This document shows, in pieces, positions 34,601 to 45,650 of a stretch of DNA of 64,000 bases. Below the pieces are notes generated by a model. That model saw only the letters and a list, made by a program, of their open reading frames with translations, was not told where the DNA came from and searched no databases. Source of the stretch: Culex pipiens pallens (taxonomy: Eukaryota; Arthropoda; Insecta; Diptera; Culicidae); contig NC_068938.1 of assembly GCF_016801865.2 (NCBI RefSeq), positions 212,749,734-212,813,733 on the forward strand, read 5' to 3'. Made by a program: the position numbers and the translations under genes. Positions within the stretch are counted from its first letter, which is position 1; each line of letters begins with the position of its first letter.

Positions 34601-34604
34601 TCAA

Positions 34605-36040
34605 TTTTGTTTTTTGTTTTTTGTTTTTTGTTTTTTGTTTTTTGTTTTTTGTTTTTTGTTTTTTGTTTTTTGTTTTTTGTTTTTTGTTTTTTGTTTTTTG
34701 TTTTTTGTTTTTTGTTTTTTGTTTTTTGTTTTTTGTTTTTTGTTTTTTGTTTTTTGTTTTTTGTTTTTTGTTTTTTGTTTTTTGTTTTTTGTTTTTTGTT
34801 TTTTGTTTTTTGTTTTTTGTTTTTTGTTTTTTGTTTTTTGTTTTTTTGTTTTTTGTTTTTTGTTTTTTGTTTTTTGTTTTTTGTTTTTTGTTTTTTTGTT
34901 TTTTGTTTTTTGTTTTTTGTTTTTTTGTTTTTTTGTTTTTTGTTTTTTGTTTTTTGTTTTTTGTTTTTTGTTTTTTGTTTTTTGTTTTTTGTTTTTTGTT
35001 TTTTGTTTTTTGTTTTTTGTTTTTGTTTTTTGTTTTTTGTTTTTTGTTTTTTGTTTTTTGTTTTTTGTTTTTTGTTTTTTGTTTTTTGTTTTTTGTTTTT
35101 TGTTTTTTGTTTTTTGTTTTTTGTTTTTTGTTTTTTGTTTTTTGTTTTTTGTTTTTTGTTTTTTGTTTTTTGTTTTTTGTTTTTTGTTTTTTGTTTTTTG
35201 TTTTTTGTTTTTTGTTTTTTGTTTTTTGTTTTTTGTTTTTTGTTTTTTGTTTTTTGTTTTTTGTTTTTTGTTTTTTGTTTTTTGTTTTTTTGTTTTTTGT
35301 TTTTTGTTTTTTGTTTTTTGTTTTTTGTTTTTTGTTTTTTGTTTTTTGTTTTTTGTTTTTTGTTTTTTGTTTTTTGTTTTTTGTTTTTTGTTTTTTGTTT
35401 TTTGTTTTTTGTTTTTTGTTTTTTGTTTTTTGTTTTTTGTTTTTTGTTTTTTGTTTTTTGTTTTTTGTTTTTTGTTTTTTGTTTTTTTTTGTTTTTTGTT
35501 TTTTGTTTTTTGTTTTTTGTTTTTTGTTTTTTGTTTTTTGTTTTTTGTTTTTTGTTTTTTGTTTTTTGTTTTTTGTTTTTTGTTTTTTGTTTTTTGTTTT
35601 TTGTTTTTTGTTTTTTGTTTTTTGTTTTTTGTTTTTTGTTTTTTGTTTTTTGTTTTTTGTTTTTTGTTTTTTGTTTTTTGTTTTTTGTTTTTTGTTTTTT
35701 GTTTTTTGTTTTTTGTTTTTTGTTTTTTGTTTTTTGTTTTTTGTTTTTTGTTTTTTGTTTTTTGTTTTTTGTTTTTTGTTTTTTGTTTTTTGTTTTTTGT
35801 TTTTTGTTTTTTGTTTTTTGTTTTTTGTTTTTTGTTTTTTGTTTTTTGTTTTTTGTTTTTTGTTTTTTGTTTTTTGTTTTTTGTTTTTTGTATTTTGTTT
35901 TTTTTTGTTTTTTGTTTTTTGTTTTTTGTTTTTTGTTTTTTGTTTTTTGTTTTTTGTTTTTTGTTTTTTGTTTTTTGTTTTTTGTTTTTTGTTTTTTGTT
36001 TTTTGTTTTTTGTATTTTGTTTTTTTTTGTTTTTTTTGAT
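34605..36040 (+). repeat. 7-bp tandem array (GTTTTTT)n, about 1.43 kb
   Basis: The array is roughly 200 copies of G followed by six T, with rare units of five, seven, eight or nine T. Every frame on both strands stays open for about 470-518 codons, purely because the unit has no stop; these are not proteins. A compound variant (GTATTTTGTTTTTTTTTG) occurs at about 35890 and again at about 36012, 122 bp apart, which points to local segment duplication within the array. Confidence 0.96.
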
Positions 36041-36059
36041 TTTATGTTTTTTTTCACTC

Positions 36060-38010
36060 AATTTCTTTTTTATCAAAGTGACAATTTTATGGACTTATCA
36101 ATATGGATCAACTCTTGATTAGTTTTTCGCTTGATCGATTCCCAAATCCTGACGCAAGATTTTGATGGTAGATATTGGTTTGGGCTTATTACTATTTCGA
36201 GCTGTCATGACAAAAAATAGCTTTGAAGTATGCGTCATCACGATGGGATGATTTTTTCATCCATGATTGAAAATTTCCGGCTCACGAGTTAATCGAATCG
36301 AAAACCAATTGAATCCGATGTCAAATGTTTACTTGTGAAATGTTTGTTTACCAAGCCGAACACCGAGTCAGCTTCAAATAAAAATTTCCACATGAAGTAA
36401 CCACACGTCTCTCCTCTCCACAGAAGATTAAACACACTTGAGGCGTGTCGTATGATTAGAAATGAGTTTGTACAAATATTGAACGCTCCTTGGAAAATTG
36501 TCTAGCCAACAAAAACGAAAAAACACGGACGTACATTTGATGTTCAAATTGCCAAAATCAACAGCCCCACGAAAAATTCATTGCGCCGAAATCCAAATCT
36601 GGCCTTATTATCCGCCGTTGTGATTATTGTCTGGCTCACTTCTTTAGTATTTATGATATTACTTTCCGCCATCTGACACCGCACTAATTAGTGTGTGTGT
36701 GAAGGAGCCTTCTTGTGTCAAGGGAAAATTGCCAGACCGTCGGAAAATTGCCGCCCAAGAGAGAAGAACAAATCTCGTTGCAGAAAACGGACCCCAAATT
36801 TGCATTTAGCGACACCGGCGAGCGGCTGAGCATTTGCATAAAAATGAGAACTGGACGTCGTTTAACGACGATGTGGACAATTTGGAAGGCTGAGAATTAC
36901 GTCCTTTGGGATTACTTGAAGTTTTGTTTTTAAAGACGCTTTTTGTTTTGCGCAACAGTTTTGCTTTAATTTTGGTTGTAGTTTTATAATCAACTTTTTT
37001 TTTCATCAAATCCTAAAACATGGAGTGCTTATAATTTTATACAGGTTGCAGTTAAAAAATGTGTTGATTAAAAGTATGCCCCGCAATTTTCCATAATTGA
37101 AACATTGAGCCCAACAACATTCATGTGACTCCCCCAGCCCTTCCCCTTTGAGGCAATTTGTAGCCATTTGCAGTGACATGATTTACATCAGTCCCCGGCA
37201 CTGAACCGGGACCGGGAAAAGTTAACTTTAATTGCGACACATGCGTTTCTATCCGGGAACACGGGTTCCGGTCGTATGATAACTACAAGTTGTTTCCATT
37301 ATGTCATCTTGCCACAGGTGGAATTTCGACTGAAATTAGTGAATCACGTCATTGTTTTTGCAACTGTTGTCATGATTTGATGTTTTAAAAAAACTTTGAA
37401 CAAGTGTTTTGTAGCACACAATCGGATATTATCGGAATCCCTCTGTCACGTGACAAATTAAAATATAGTAGGTGCAAGAATTTGAAGTCGAGTGATAGAA
37501 AAAAATATCATTTGGTGATTTTCTGATTTCTGTCTTTGCGGTTAATGCAACGCAGTAGGCCTGGCCGCTTTAGTTTTTAATGTACGTTTTTTCAGTTACT
37601 CGGAAATACCGCAATTATTAATATTGACAAGAAAGGACTTGATGCGTATTCAGACCGCAAGTTCATAAGTATTCAGGAACGATAATTGTAGTCGTTGAGA
37701 ATTGCTAGTATGACATTTTTACAACCCTGGGTGCAAGGATCGTAAAAAGGTCGTTACGTTATCCTCTTCCTCCCCATCTGAATGTGTAACGTGATGTTTG
37801 AATGAAAAAATCGATGTTAAGGAAACGAAATCTCATTACTTAAACTCTACAGACAGTTTTACTGCCGCTTGAAGCCAGTTCGTCCCATATGTAATTTTGT
37901 TAACTTTAAGGTAATGATGCAGTTTGGTTCGAAATCATGTAAACTATCAGAAAAACCAATAAAATTTAGTCCTGTGTTTTAGAAAACCGGAGAAAATCCA
38001 CTTTTTCGTG
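36060..38010. other. Non-coding stretch, nothing recognised
   Basis: There is a GT run at 36691-36702. The remainder shows no gene and no bounded repeat. A stretch at 37740-37800 (GGTCGTTACGTTAT, GTGTAACGTGATG) resembles the GGAGCG MITE family only faintly. Confidence 0.5.
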
Positions 38011-38014
38011 AAAT

Positions 38015-38835
38015 TCGAACACGTAACTTTTGTCCCTGCTCACGAATCTGAGGTCCGTTTTTTGATATCTCGTGACGGAGGGGTGATACCACCCCTTCCA
38101 TTTTTTAACATTCGAAAAAAGAGGTGTTTTTCAATAATTTGCAACCTGAAACGGTGATGGGATAGAAATTTGGTGTCAAAGTGACTTTTATATAAAATTA
38201 GACGCCCGATTTGATGGCATGCTCAGAATTCCGAGAAAAACGTTTTTTTCATCGAAAAAAACACTACAAAATTCTCCCATTTTCAATTACTTGACTTTAA
38301 AAATATTTGGAACATGTCATTTTATGGGAAATTTAATGTTCTTTTCAAATCTACATTGACCCAGAAGGGATATTTTTTCACTTAGAACAAAATTTTTCAT
38401 TTTAACATTTCGTGTTTCTTCTAACTTTGCAGGGTTATTTTTTAGAGTGTAACAATGTTCTAAAAAGTTTTAGAGCAGACAATTACAGAAATTTTGATAT
38501 ATAGACATTATGTTTGCTTATAAACATCACGAGTTATCGCGATTTAACGAAAAAAAGTTTTTAAAAAGTTACTTTTTGCGTTTCTCTTTGTTTCGTCGTA
38601 CGTGTCTGTCGCGGGTGATTCTGAGTACGCCATCAAATCGGGCGTCTAATTTTACATAAAAGTCCCTTTGACACCAAATTTCTATCTCCTCACCGTTTCA
38701 GGCTGCAAATTATTGAAAAACACCTCTTTTTTCACATGTTCAAAAATGGAAGGGGTCGTACCGCCCCTCCGTCACGAGATATCAAAAAACGGACCTCGGA
38801 TTCGTGATCAGAGACAAAAGTTACCCCTTTAGACA
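38015..38835. mobile_element. Foldback with ~210-bp arms and ~400-bp loop
   Basis: The left arm (about 38015-38230) and right arm (about 38628-38835) are reverse complements. Anchors are CGGTCCGTTTTTTGATATC-like sequence opposite GATATCAAAAAACGGACC, and AATTAGACGCCCGATTTGAT opposite its complement. Arm divergence is low. The loop contains a segment also seen as a relic at 6050-6250, so that piece occurs elsewhere. No coding capacity or clear target duplication. Confidence 0.8.
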
Positions 38836-38839
38836 AAGT

Positions 38840-39195
38840 TTCACGCGAATCGAAGAGGGGTCGGTGCAACTGCTGTGTGATATTTAAGAAAAAAAACCTT
38901 ATGTAACACTTTTTTGAAACATTTATGCTTTAGCACAACCTTTTTTTAATAATAAGCGAGTTTTTTTGTTATATTTTACAAAAAACTCATAAACTAATAA
39001 ATATTTAATGAAGTGGCGATTGCAGTTTACTTCACTTAAAGTTGTTTTGCTGAATTTGATGTTTTCTTGGTTGATTACAGAAATTAAATTGGTTAGAATA
39101 AATAAACAATAAAAAAAATGCAAATGATTTCGTCGAATGCAATAAAAAAAAATACGACGATAATGGACGATAATATGGTAAGTTTATATATAAAA
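38840..39195. other. AT-rich spacer, nothing recognised
   Basis: A short minus-strand frame (38923-39123) is Phe/Leu/Asn-rich. The right edge has CGACGATAATGGACGATAA motifs leading into the palindromic array. Confidence 0.45.
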
Positions 39196-39199
39196 TAAA

Positions 39200-40030
39200 A
39201 AAATCACAAAATACCGTATTTTTTTGAAAGTACTTAAAATTTAAAATTTACAATATGGGTACCAATCGATTTGAAATTTTGTTTGCAATTTCACTATTTT
39301 AGAGTTTTTTGAATAAGATACTAAAATTTCTTCAAATTGCCGTACTTTCTCGAAAATTTTCAAATTTTTATGATTCGCAATATGGGTTCAAAGGATTCGA
39401 AATTTGGCATGTATTTTAATTGTTTTAGAGTTTTTTTAATGAAATACTGAAATTTTCACCTGATACCGTTTTTTCTCGAAAATTCTAATTTTTCGAATTT
39501 GCAATATGGGTAACAAACGATTTGAAATTTTTGCATGTATTTTAAAACAGTTAAAATAGTTTTTTTAATGAAAAAGCAGGTAAAATTTCACTTCGTTGGA
39601 AAGCCATATTGCGTGTTATGAAATTCCTAGTATTTTCGAGAAAAAACGTATTTTGTTAAAATTTGAGTATTTTAATTAAAAAAACTCTTAAACAGTTAAA
39701 ATACATGCAAAATATTAAATCGTTTGAACCATTTGGGAACTATAAAAATTGGAGTATTTTCGGAAAAATATAATATTTGTAAAAATTTGAGTGTTTCATA
39801 AAAAAAAACTCTGAAACAGATGAAATATATGCAAATTTCGAATCGTTTGATACCCATATTGTAAATTAAAAAAAAATGAGTTTTTTTTCGAGAAAAACGG
39901 TACTTTGTAAAAATTTTAGTACTTCATTAAAACAAACTTTTGAGCAGTGCAATTGCATGCAAAATTTCGAATCGTTTTATACTCAAATTGCGAAATATAA
40001 AAATTTGAGTACTTTAAAAAATTCCGTATT
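39200..40030. repeat. Palindromic array: three ~125-bp units forward, three inverted
   Basis: Forward units are marked by AATATGGGT near 39252, 39380 and 39503. Inverted units carry the complementary phrase near 39725, 39849 and 39976. The symmetry centre is about 39618. Each unit has a conserved order: TACCGT/CCGTA, an A/T spacer, AATATGGGT, GAAATTT, GCATGTATTTTA and TTTTAGAGTTTTTT. The unit is the same family as in the array at 30780-31290. Confidence 0.82.
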
Positions 40031-40178
40031 TTGTGATTTTTTTAAATATTGATACTTTAAAACTTACCATGTTATCAAAAAAAAAAATAAAATGCTCAAT
40101 TTTAGAAATATATTAAATATTAGTTATCGTCCACAAAAACTTTTTTTTGCAAACAAAACATTTTTCGTCAATACTTAG

Positions 40179-40288
40179 CAAGGCTGTTAATTGATAGAAT
40201 TATTGTCGATAATATTATCTTCTAACGATAACGATAATGGTTAACGGGACGATAACGATAACCTTTTGGTATCGTTATTCCGATAATT
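40179..40288 (+). repeat. CGATAA-rich element end, second copy
   Basis: It starts CAAGGCTGTTAATTGAT and contains several CGATAA motifs, including ACGATAACGATAATGG and GGGACGATAACGATAACC. It matches the start at 30558. The 1.94-kb foldback is inserted at its end (target CGATAATT). Confidence 0.5.
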
Positions 40289-42231
40289 CTATAGGAGCAA
40301 TTCTCTGAGATTTCGGTCATTCGATTTTTTTTGTATTTTTTAATCCGGCTGAAACTTTTTTGGTGCCTTCGGTATGCCCAAAGAAGCCATTTTGCATCAT
40401 TAGTTTGTCCATATAATTTTCCATACAAATTTGGCAGCTGTCCATACAAAAATGATATGTGAAAATTCAAAAATCTGTATCTTTTGAAGGAATTTTTTGA
40501 TCGATTTGGTGTCTTCGGCAAAGTTGTAGGTATGAATATGGACTACACTGAAAAAAATTGTTACACGATAAAAAAAAATTTGGTGATTTTTAATTTAACT
40601 TTTTGTCACTAAAACTTGATTTGCAAAAAAACACTATTTTTAATTTTTTTCATTTTTTGATATGTTTTAGAGGACATAAAATGCCAACTTTTCAGAAATT
40701 TCCAGAATGGGCAAAAAATCTTTGACCGAGTTATGATTTTTTGAATCAATACAGATTTTTTCAAAAAATCGAAATATTGGTCGCAAAAATTTTTCAACTT
40801 CATTTTCCGATGTAAAATCGAATTTGCAATCAAAAAGTACTTTAGTGAATTTTTGAAAAAGTGCACCATTTTCAAGTTATAACCTTTTTTAGGTAACTTT
40901 TTTGAAAATAGTCGCAGTTTTTCATTTTTTAAAAATAGTGCCCATGTTTGCCCACTATTGAAAAAAATATTTTTGAAAAGCTGAGAAAATTCTCTATATT
41001 TTGCTTCTTCGGACTTTGTTGATACGACCCTTAGTTGCTGAGATATTGCCATGCAAAGGTTAAAAAACATGAAAATTGATGTTTTCTAAGTCTCACCCAA
41101 ACAACCCACTATTTTCTAATGTCGATATCTCAGCAACTATAGGTCCGATTCACAATGTTAATATATGAAACATTTGTGAAATTTTCCGATCTTTTCGAAA
41201 AAAATATTTTCAAAAATTCAAAATCAAGACTAACATTTCAAACAGGCCAAACATTCAATATTACGCCCATTTGAAATGTTAGTCTTGATTTAAAATTTTT
41301 GAAAGTATTTTTTTCGAAAAGATCGGAAAATTTCACGAATGTTTCATATATTAACATTGAAAATCGGACCTATAGTTGCTGAGATATCGACATTAGAAAA
41401 TGGTGGGTTGTTTGGGTGAGACTTAGAAAACATCAATTTTCCTGTTTTTTAACATTTGCATGGCAATATCTCAGCAACTAAGGGTCGTATCAACAAAGTC
41501 CGAAGAAGCAAAATATAGAGAATTTTCTCAACTTTCCAAAAATATTTTTTCCAAAAGTGGGCAAACATGGGCACTATTTTTAAAAAATGAAAAACTGCGA
41601 CTATTTTCAAAAAAGTTACTTAAAAATGGCTATAACTTAAAAACGGTACACTTTATCAAAATTTCACTAAAGTACTTTTTGATTGCAAATTCGATTTTAC
41701 ATCGGAAAATGAAGTTGAAAAATTTTTGCGACCAATATTTCGATTTTTTTTAAAAATCTGTATTGATTCAAAAAATCATAACTCGGTCAAAGATTTTTTG
41801 CCCATTCTGGAAATTTCTGAAAAGTTGGCATTTTATGTCCTCTAAAACATATCAAAAAATGAAAAAAATTAAAAATAGTGTTTTTTTGCAAATCAAGTTT
41901 TAGTGACAAAAAGTTAAATTAAAAATCACCAAATTTTTTTTTACCGTGTATCAATTTTTTTCAGTGTAGTCCATATCCATACCTACAACTTTGCCGAAGA
42001 CACCAAATCGATCAAAAAATTCCTTCAAAAGATACAGATTTTTGAATTTTCACATATCATTTTTGTATGGACAGCTGCCAAATTTGTATGGAAAATTATA
42101 TGGACAAACTAATGATGCAAAATGGCTTCTTTGGGCATACCGAAGGCACCAAAAAAGATTCAGCCGGATTAAAAAATACAAAAATTAAAATTAAAGAAAA
42201 AAGACCGATTCCGTAGAGAACTGCTCATAGG
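40289..42231. mobile_element. Near-perfect foldback element, 1943 bp, 8-bp target duplication
   Basis: The arms are 40289-41242 and 41270-42231, about 950 bp each, with a 27-nt loop. They are nearly perfect reverse complements. At the inner edge, AGACTAACATTTCAAA faces its exact complement; at the outer edge, CTATAGGAGCAATTCTCT faces CCTATGAGCAGTTCTCT. An identical 8-bp sequence CGATAATT flanks both sides (40281-40288 and 42232-42239), consistent with hAT-type insertion. Frames inside the arms mirror one another and are not genes. The high arm identity suggests a recent insertion or gene conversion between arms. Confidence 0.9.
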
Positions 42232-42281
42232 CGATAATTTTATCAACGATAAAAATTTATTTTTTTTGCAAAAAAAAAAAA

Positions 42282-42405
42282 TTCTGCGGTACTGTACATT
42301 AGAATTTCATAAAAATTCAAAATAGTTTTGATCCAGCCTAAACATGCTAAATTTGATTATTAATGAAGAAAAATGCGTTTTAGATTGTTTTAAGTTGATT
42401 TGACT
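42282..42405 (+). repeat. Dispersed repeat shared with 10760-10885
   Basis: GGTACTGTACAT, CTAAACATGCTAAATTTGATT and TTTTAGATTGTTTTAAGTTGATTT occur in the same order as in the other copy. The class is unknown. Confidence 0.5.
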
Positions 42406-43927
42406 TCTTTTTTTAATAACAATTTTGAGGGGGAGGGGACATAAATTTGAACATTATTTGAAACGGCCCTAATTTTGCTCAAATTATATATTATTTCTCA
42501 ATCATTTTGCAAACATGCATTTTTAAATAAATGTTTTTATTTTTTTGTAAATGGCTTGAAATCAAATAGTAAACATTTTCTGATAACAAAAACATTTTTT
42601 TCCGAAGATTTTGTCCATCGAATCGAACCAAAGTATTGGGTTGGGCGGGGAGGGATGCCGTAATGGTCAGATCAATCTCATTTTTTGGTAAATGTTACAA
42701 CACTTTTCTAGCAAGAAAGTGCAACAAAAAGCTTTTTATAAAGTGATGATGAAAAATACAAAAAATCATTTAGAGTTATTATCCAAAAGGTCTCATTGAT
42801 CACCCTAACACGCTCCATTCGACATAATGATATTTTAGTGAATCCTTTGCATTTTTGTTAACTCAATTAAAAAGCGTGAAATTTTTCAGTAGAAGGTAAA
42901 TTTATACTTATTTTAATAATCATTTTTAACTTTGCGAGTTTTTAGATTATAATGTCTTGTTTTTTGTAGCTTTGCAGGTTTCGTAAAAAAATCATGTAAC
43001 AACAAGATTTTGATGGAAAAGAATTCTGCTACAATTTTGGATTTTGTTAGTAAATTTATCTTAGCCCTGATATCAACTTCAAACTTCAAACAATCATCGA
43101 ATTTAATGAAAAAATGGGCAATTTAATCATTATAAATTACGAAAAAAGTAAAATACCGGCAATAGTGACAAGACAGCACGTCCCTTCATCCAATTACAGA
43201 ACACTGTTGCTGACCCAGGACCAAATAAAAACGTGCAATGCAATTCACGAATCACGAACTCAGCTGTGGTAATTGAGGAGGGGTTTGGACAAACATACAG
43301 TTATATGTCACGCCAGAAGGCTCCAGGATAGCAATTTCGTTGTAACTATTACTGTGAGTATCAGGAAGTAATCACTGAACTGGAACAAATTGATGTTGAC
43401 CATGCATGATTGAATGAGTGTGATTAATGTTTTTGAGCTGGTTCGGCAGGAAAAAAAATCAATGATTGACTTCACCCTCCATGTAATTAAAAAAAATTCA
43501 TTTTCACAGAGTTCAAAAACATCCCCTCGACTGCTGCCACCAAAAGTCGTCTTCCGCTGGAGCAGACAAAGTTCCCAGCTCTCCATTACAGAGTGTTCAA
43601 CTTCTCACGTCACATGCTTCAGAGTGCAGCAATTTTGCCCTTTTTCTCGCTCCATCAAACAACCATTACCGACTGCACTGGCTCTCACCCTTAACTCTCA
43701 AAGTTTCCGATATTGCTCCCGCAGTCGTCTGGTGGGATAAATAACCATCCTTCCATACAGTCTAGTTGGGAAGAAAATGGAAAAGTGGTGGAAAACTGCA
43801 CTTTTCCTTGCACCATTGTTGGCCTGAACTTGCTCTCTGTATGAAGTTGTAAAAGCAAAAGGAATTTTCTCATTGCTCGTCCAGTAATCTGCCCCTTACG
43901 AACACTCCGATCAGCTTGTTGTTTCCC
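42406..43927. other. Non-coding stretch, nothing recognised
   Basis: Positions 43300-43800 are less AT-rich and carry overlapping frames on both strands (92-108 codons) with no domains. This is the pre-insertion flank of the LINE. Confidence 0.5.
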
Positions 43928-43961
43928 CTTACCCAAAGTTTTTTTTTTTTTTTTTTTTTTT

Positions 43962-44172
43962 AATTTATATTTATTCAAATTTCTTTTCCATGTACATTCA
44001 TTCAGTTAAAATATTATTGAGTGTCCAATCGCAAACGATGACTTTTCACCTCAATTTTAAATACTAGCAACTTTCATTTATTCATGAAATATTGTAGCTT
44101 TCGCTATTCAGTGATTTCAAATGTAGGAGGTCCTACATGTACAAAAGGGAAAAGGGATACCTTAAAACTAAC
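43962..44172 (-). other. LINE 3' UTR
   Basis: About 210 nt lie between the ORF2 stop (44173) and the poly-A tail. There is no reading frame. Confidence 0.8.
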
Positions 44173-45650
44173 TTATAAACTATATAAAGAGCGGATCAAT
44201 GCAGCTGAAGACTGCAATGATTTTTGTCGAAATGCATCAATTATCTTATTGGACATAACATCCAAAGTGTCAACTTCGGCTAATTGATGAAGTTCACTGG
44301 TGCTGAACCAGGGAGGAAGTTTCAAAATCATTTTCAGAATTTTGTTCTGAATCCTCTGAAGTTTTTTCTTCCTGGTTAAGCAACAGCTTGTCCAGATCGG
44401 CACAGCATAAAGCATGGCAGGTCTGAAAATTTGTTTATAAATTAACAGTTTATTCTTGAGACAAAGTCTAGAATTCCTGTTTATAAGTGGATACAAACAT
44501 TTAATATATTTGTTACATTTAACCTGGATACTTTCAATGTGATCCTTGTAAGTAAGGTTTTTGTCAAAACCAAGTCCAAGATATTTCACTTGATCCTCCC
44601 ACTTTAAATTTACCTCATTCATCTTTATAATGTGATGACTTTTTGGTTTAAGAAAATCAGCCCTTGGTTTGTGAGGGAAAATAATAAGTTGAGTTTTTGC
44701 AGCATTTGGAGTAATTTTCCATTCTTTCAAATAAGAATTGAAAATATCCAAGCTTTTTTGTAATCTTCTTGTGATGACACGAAGGCTTCTGCCTTTGGCG
44801 GAGATGCTTGTGTCATCAGCAAAAAGTGATTTCTGACATCCTGGGGGCAAATCAGGCAAGTCAGAAGTAAAAATATTGTATAAAATTGGACCCAAAATGC
44901 TTCCTTGAGGGACGCCAGCACGTACAGGTAGTTGATCAGATTTGCTATTCTGATAACATACCTGCAGAGTACGATCCGTCAAATAATTTTGAATAATTTT
45001 CACGATATAAATCGGAAAATTAAACCTTTTCAATTTCGCAATCAAACCTTTATGCCAAACACTGTCAAATGCTTTTTCTATGTCTAGAAGAGCAGCGCCA
45101 GTAGAATAGCCCTCAGATTTGTTGCTTCGAATTAAATTTGAAACTCTCAACAACTGATGAGTAGTTGAATGCCCAAGGCGGAATCCAAACTGCTCATCAG
45201 CGAAAATTGAATTTTCATTAATGTGCGTCATCATTCTATTAAGAATTATTCTTTCGAATAATTTACTAATAGATGAAAGCAAACTAATGGGCCGATAGCT
45301 TGAGGCTTCGGCAGGATTTTTATCCGGTTTCAAAATCGGAATTACTTTGGCATTTTTCCAACTACTGGGAAAATATGCCAAATCAAAACATTTGTTGAAA
45401 ATTTTGACCAAGCAACTTAAAGTTACTTCTGGTAATTTTTTAATTAAAATGTAAAAAATGCCATCCTCACCAGGGGCTTTCATATTTTTAAATTTTTTGA
45501 TTATAGATTTTATTTCATTCAGATCCGTATTAAAAACTTCATCTGATGAAAATTCTTGTTCAACAATATTCTGAAATTCTATTGAAATTTGATTTTCAAT
45601 AGGACTCAAAACTAATAGAATATTATCACCATCTTTTAAAGAAGGGATTG
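44173..45650 (-). pseudogene. LINE ORF2, reverse transcriptase part
   Basis: About 490 codons are open in this frame to the stop at 44173. Residue numbers here count from the TTG codon at 45609. Recognisable reverse transcriptase blocks follow in order: KAPGEDGI (44-51), PSSWKNAKVIPILKP (81-95), SYRPISLLSSISKLFER (104-120), DEQFGFRLGHSTTHQL (138-153), LLDIEKAFDSVWH (174-186, first catalytic Asp at 176), AGVPQGSILGP (231-241) and FADD (263-266, catalytic pair). A C-terminal part with a WTSCCLTRKKKLQRIQNK motif is usual for Jockey ORF2. The frame has no ATG at its start; it opens upstream from about CCT TCT TTA AAA GAT, showing it was once continuous with the endonuclease. Confidence 0.93.

Noticed and set aside
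34566..36122. Open frames of about 470-518 codons on both strands
   Set aside because: They come from the (GTTTTTT)n array; all frames are open because the unit and its complement lack stops.
40222..42188. Paired frames of 65-153 codons with the same protein sequence on opposite strands
   Set aside because: They are the same arm of a foldback read on each strand; the sequence is AT-rich with Lys/Phe/Asn bias.
44727..44921. Extra minus-strand frame of 64 codons within the LINE
   Set aside because: It is an out-of-frame shadow of the reverse transcriptase.
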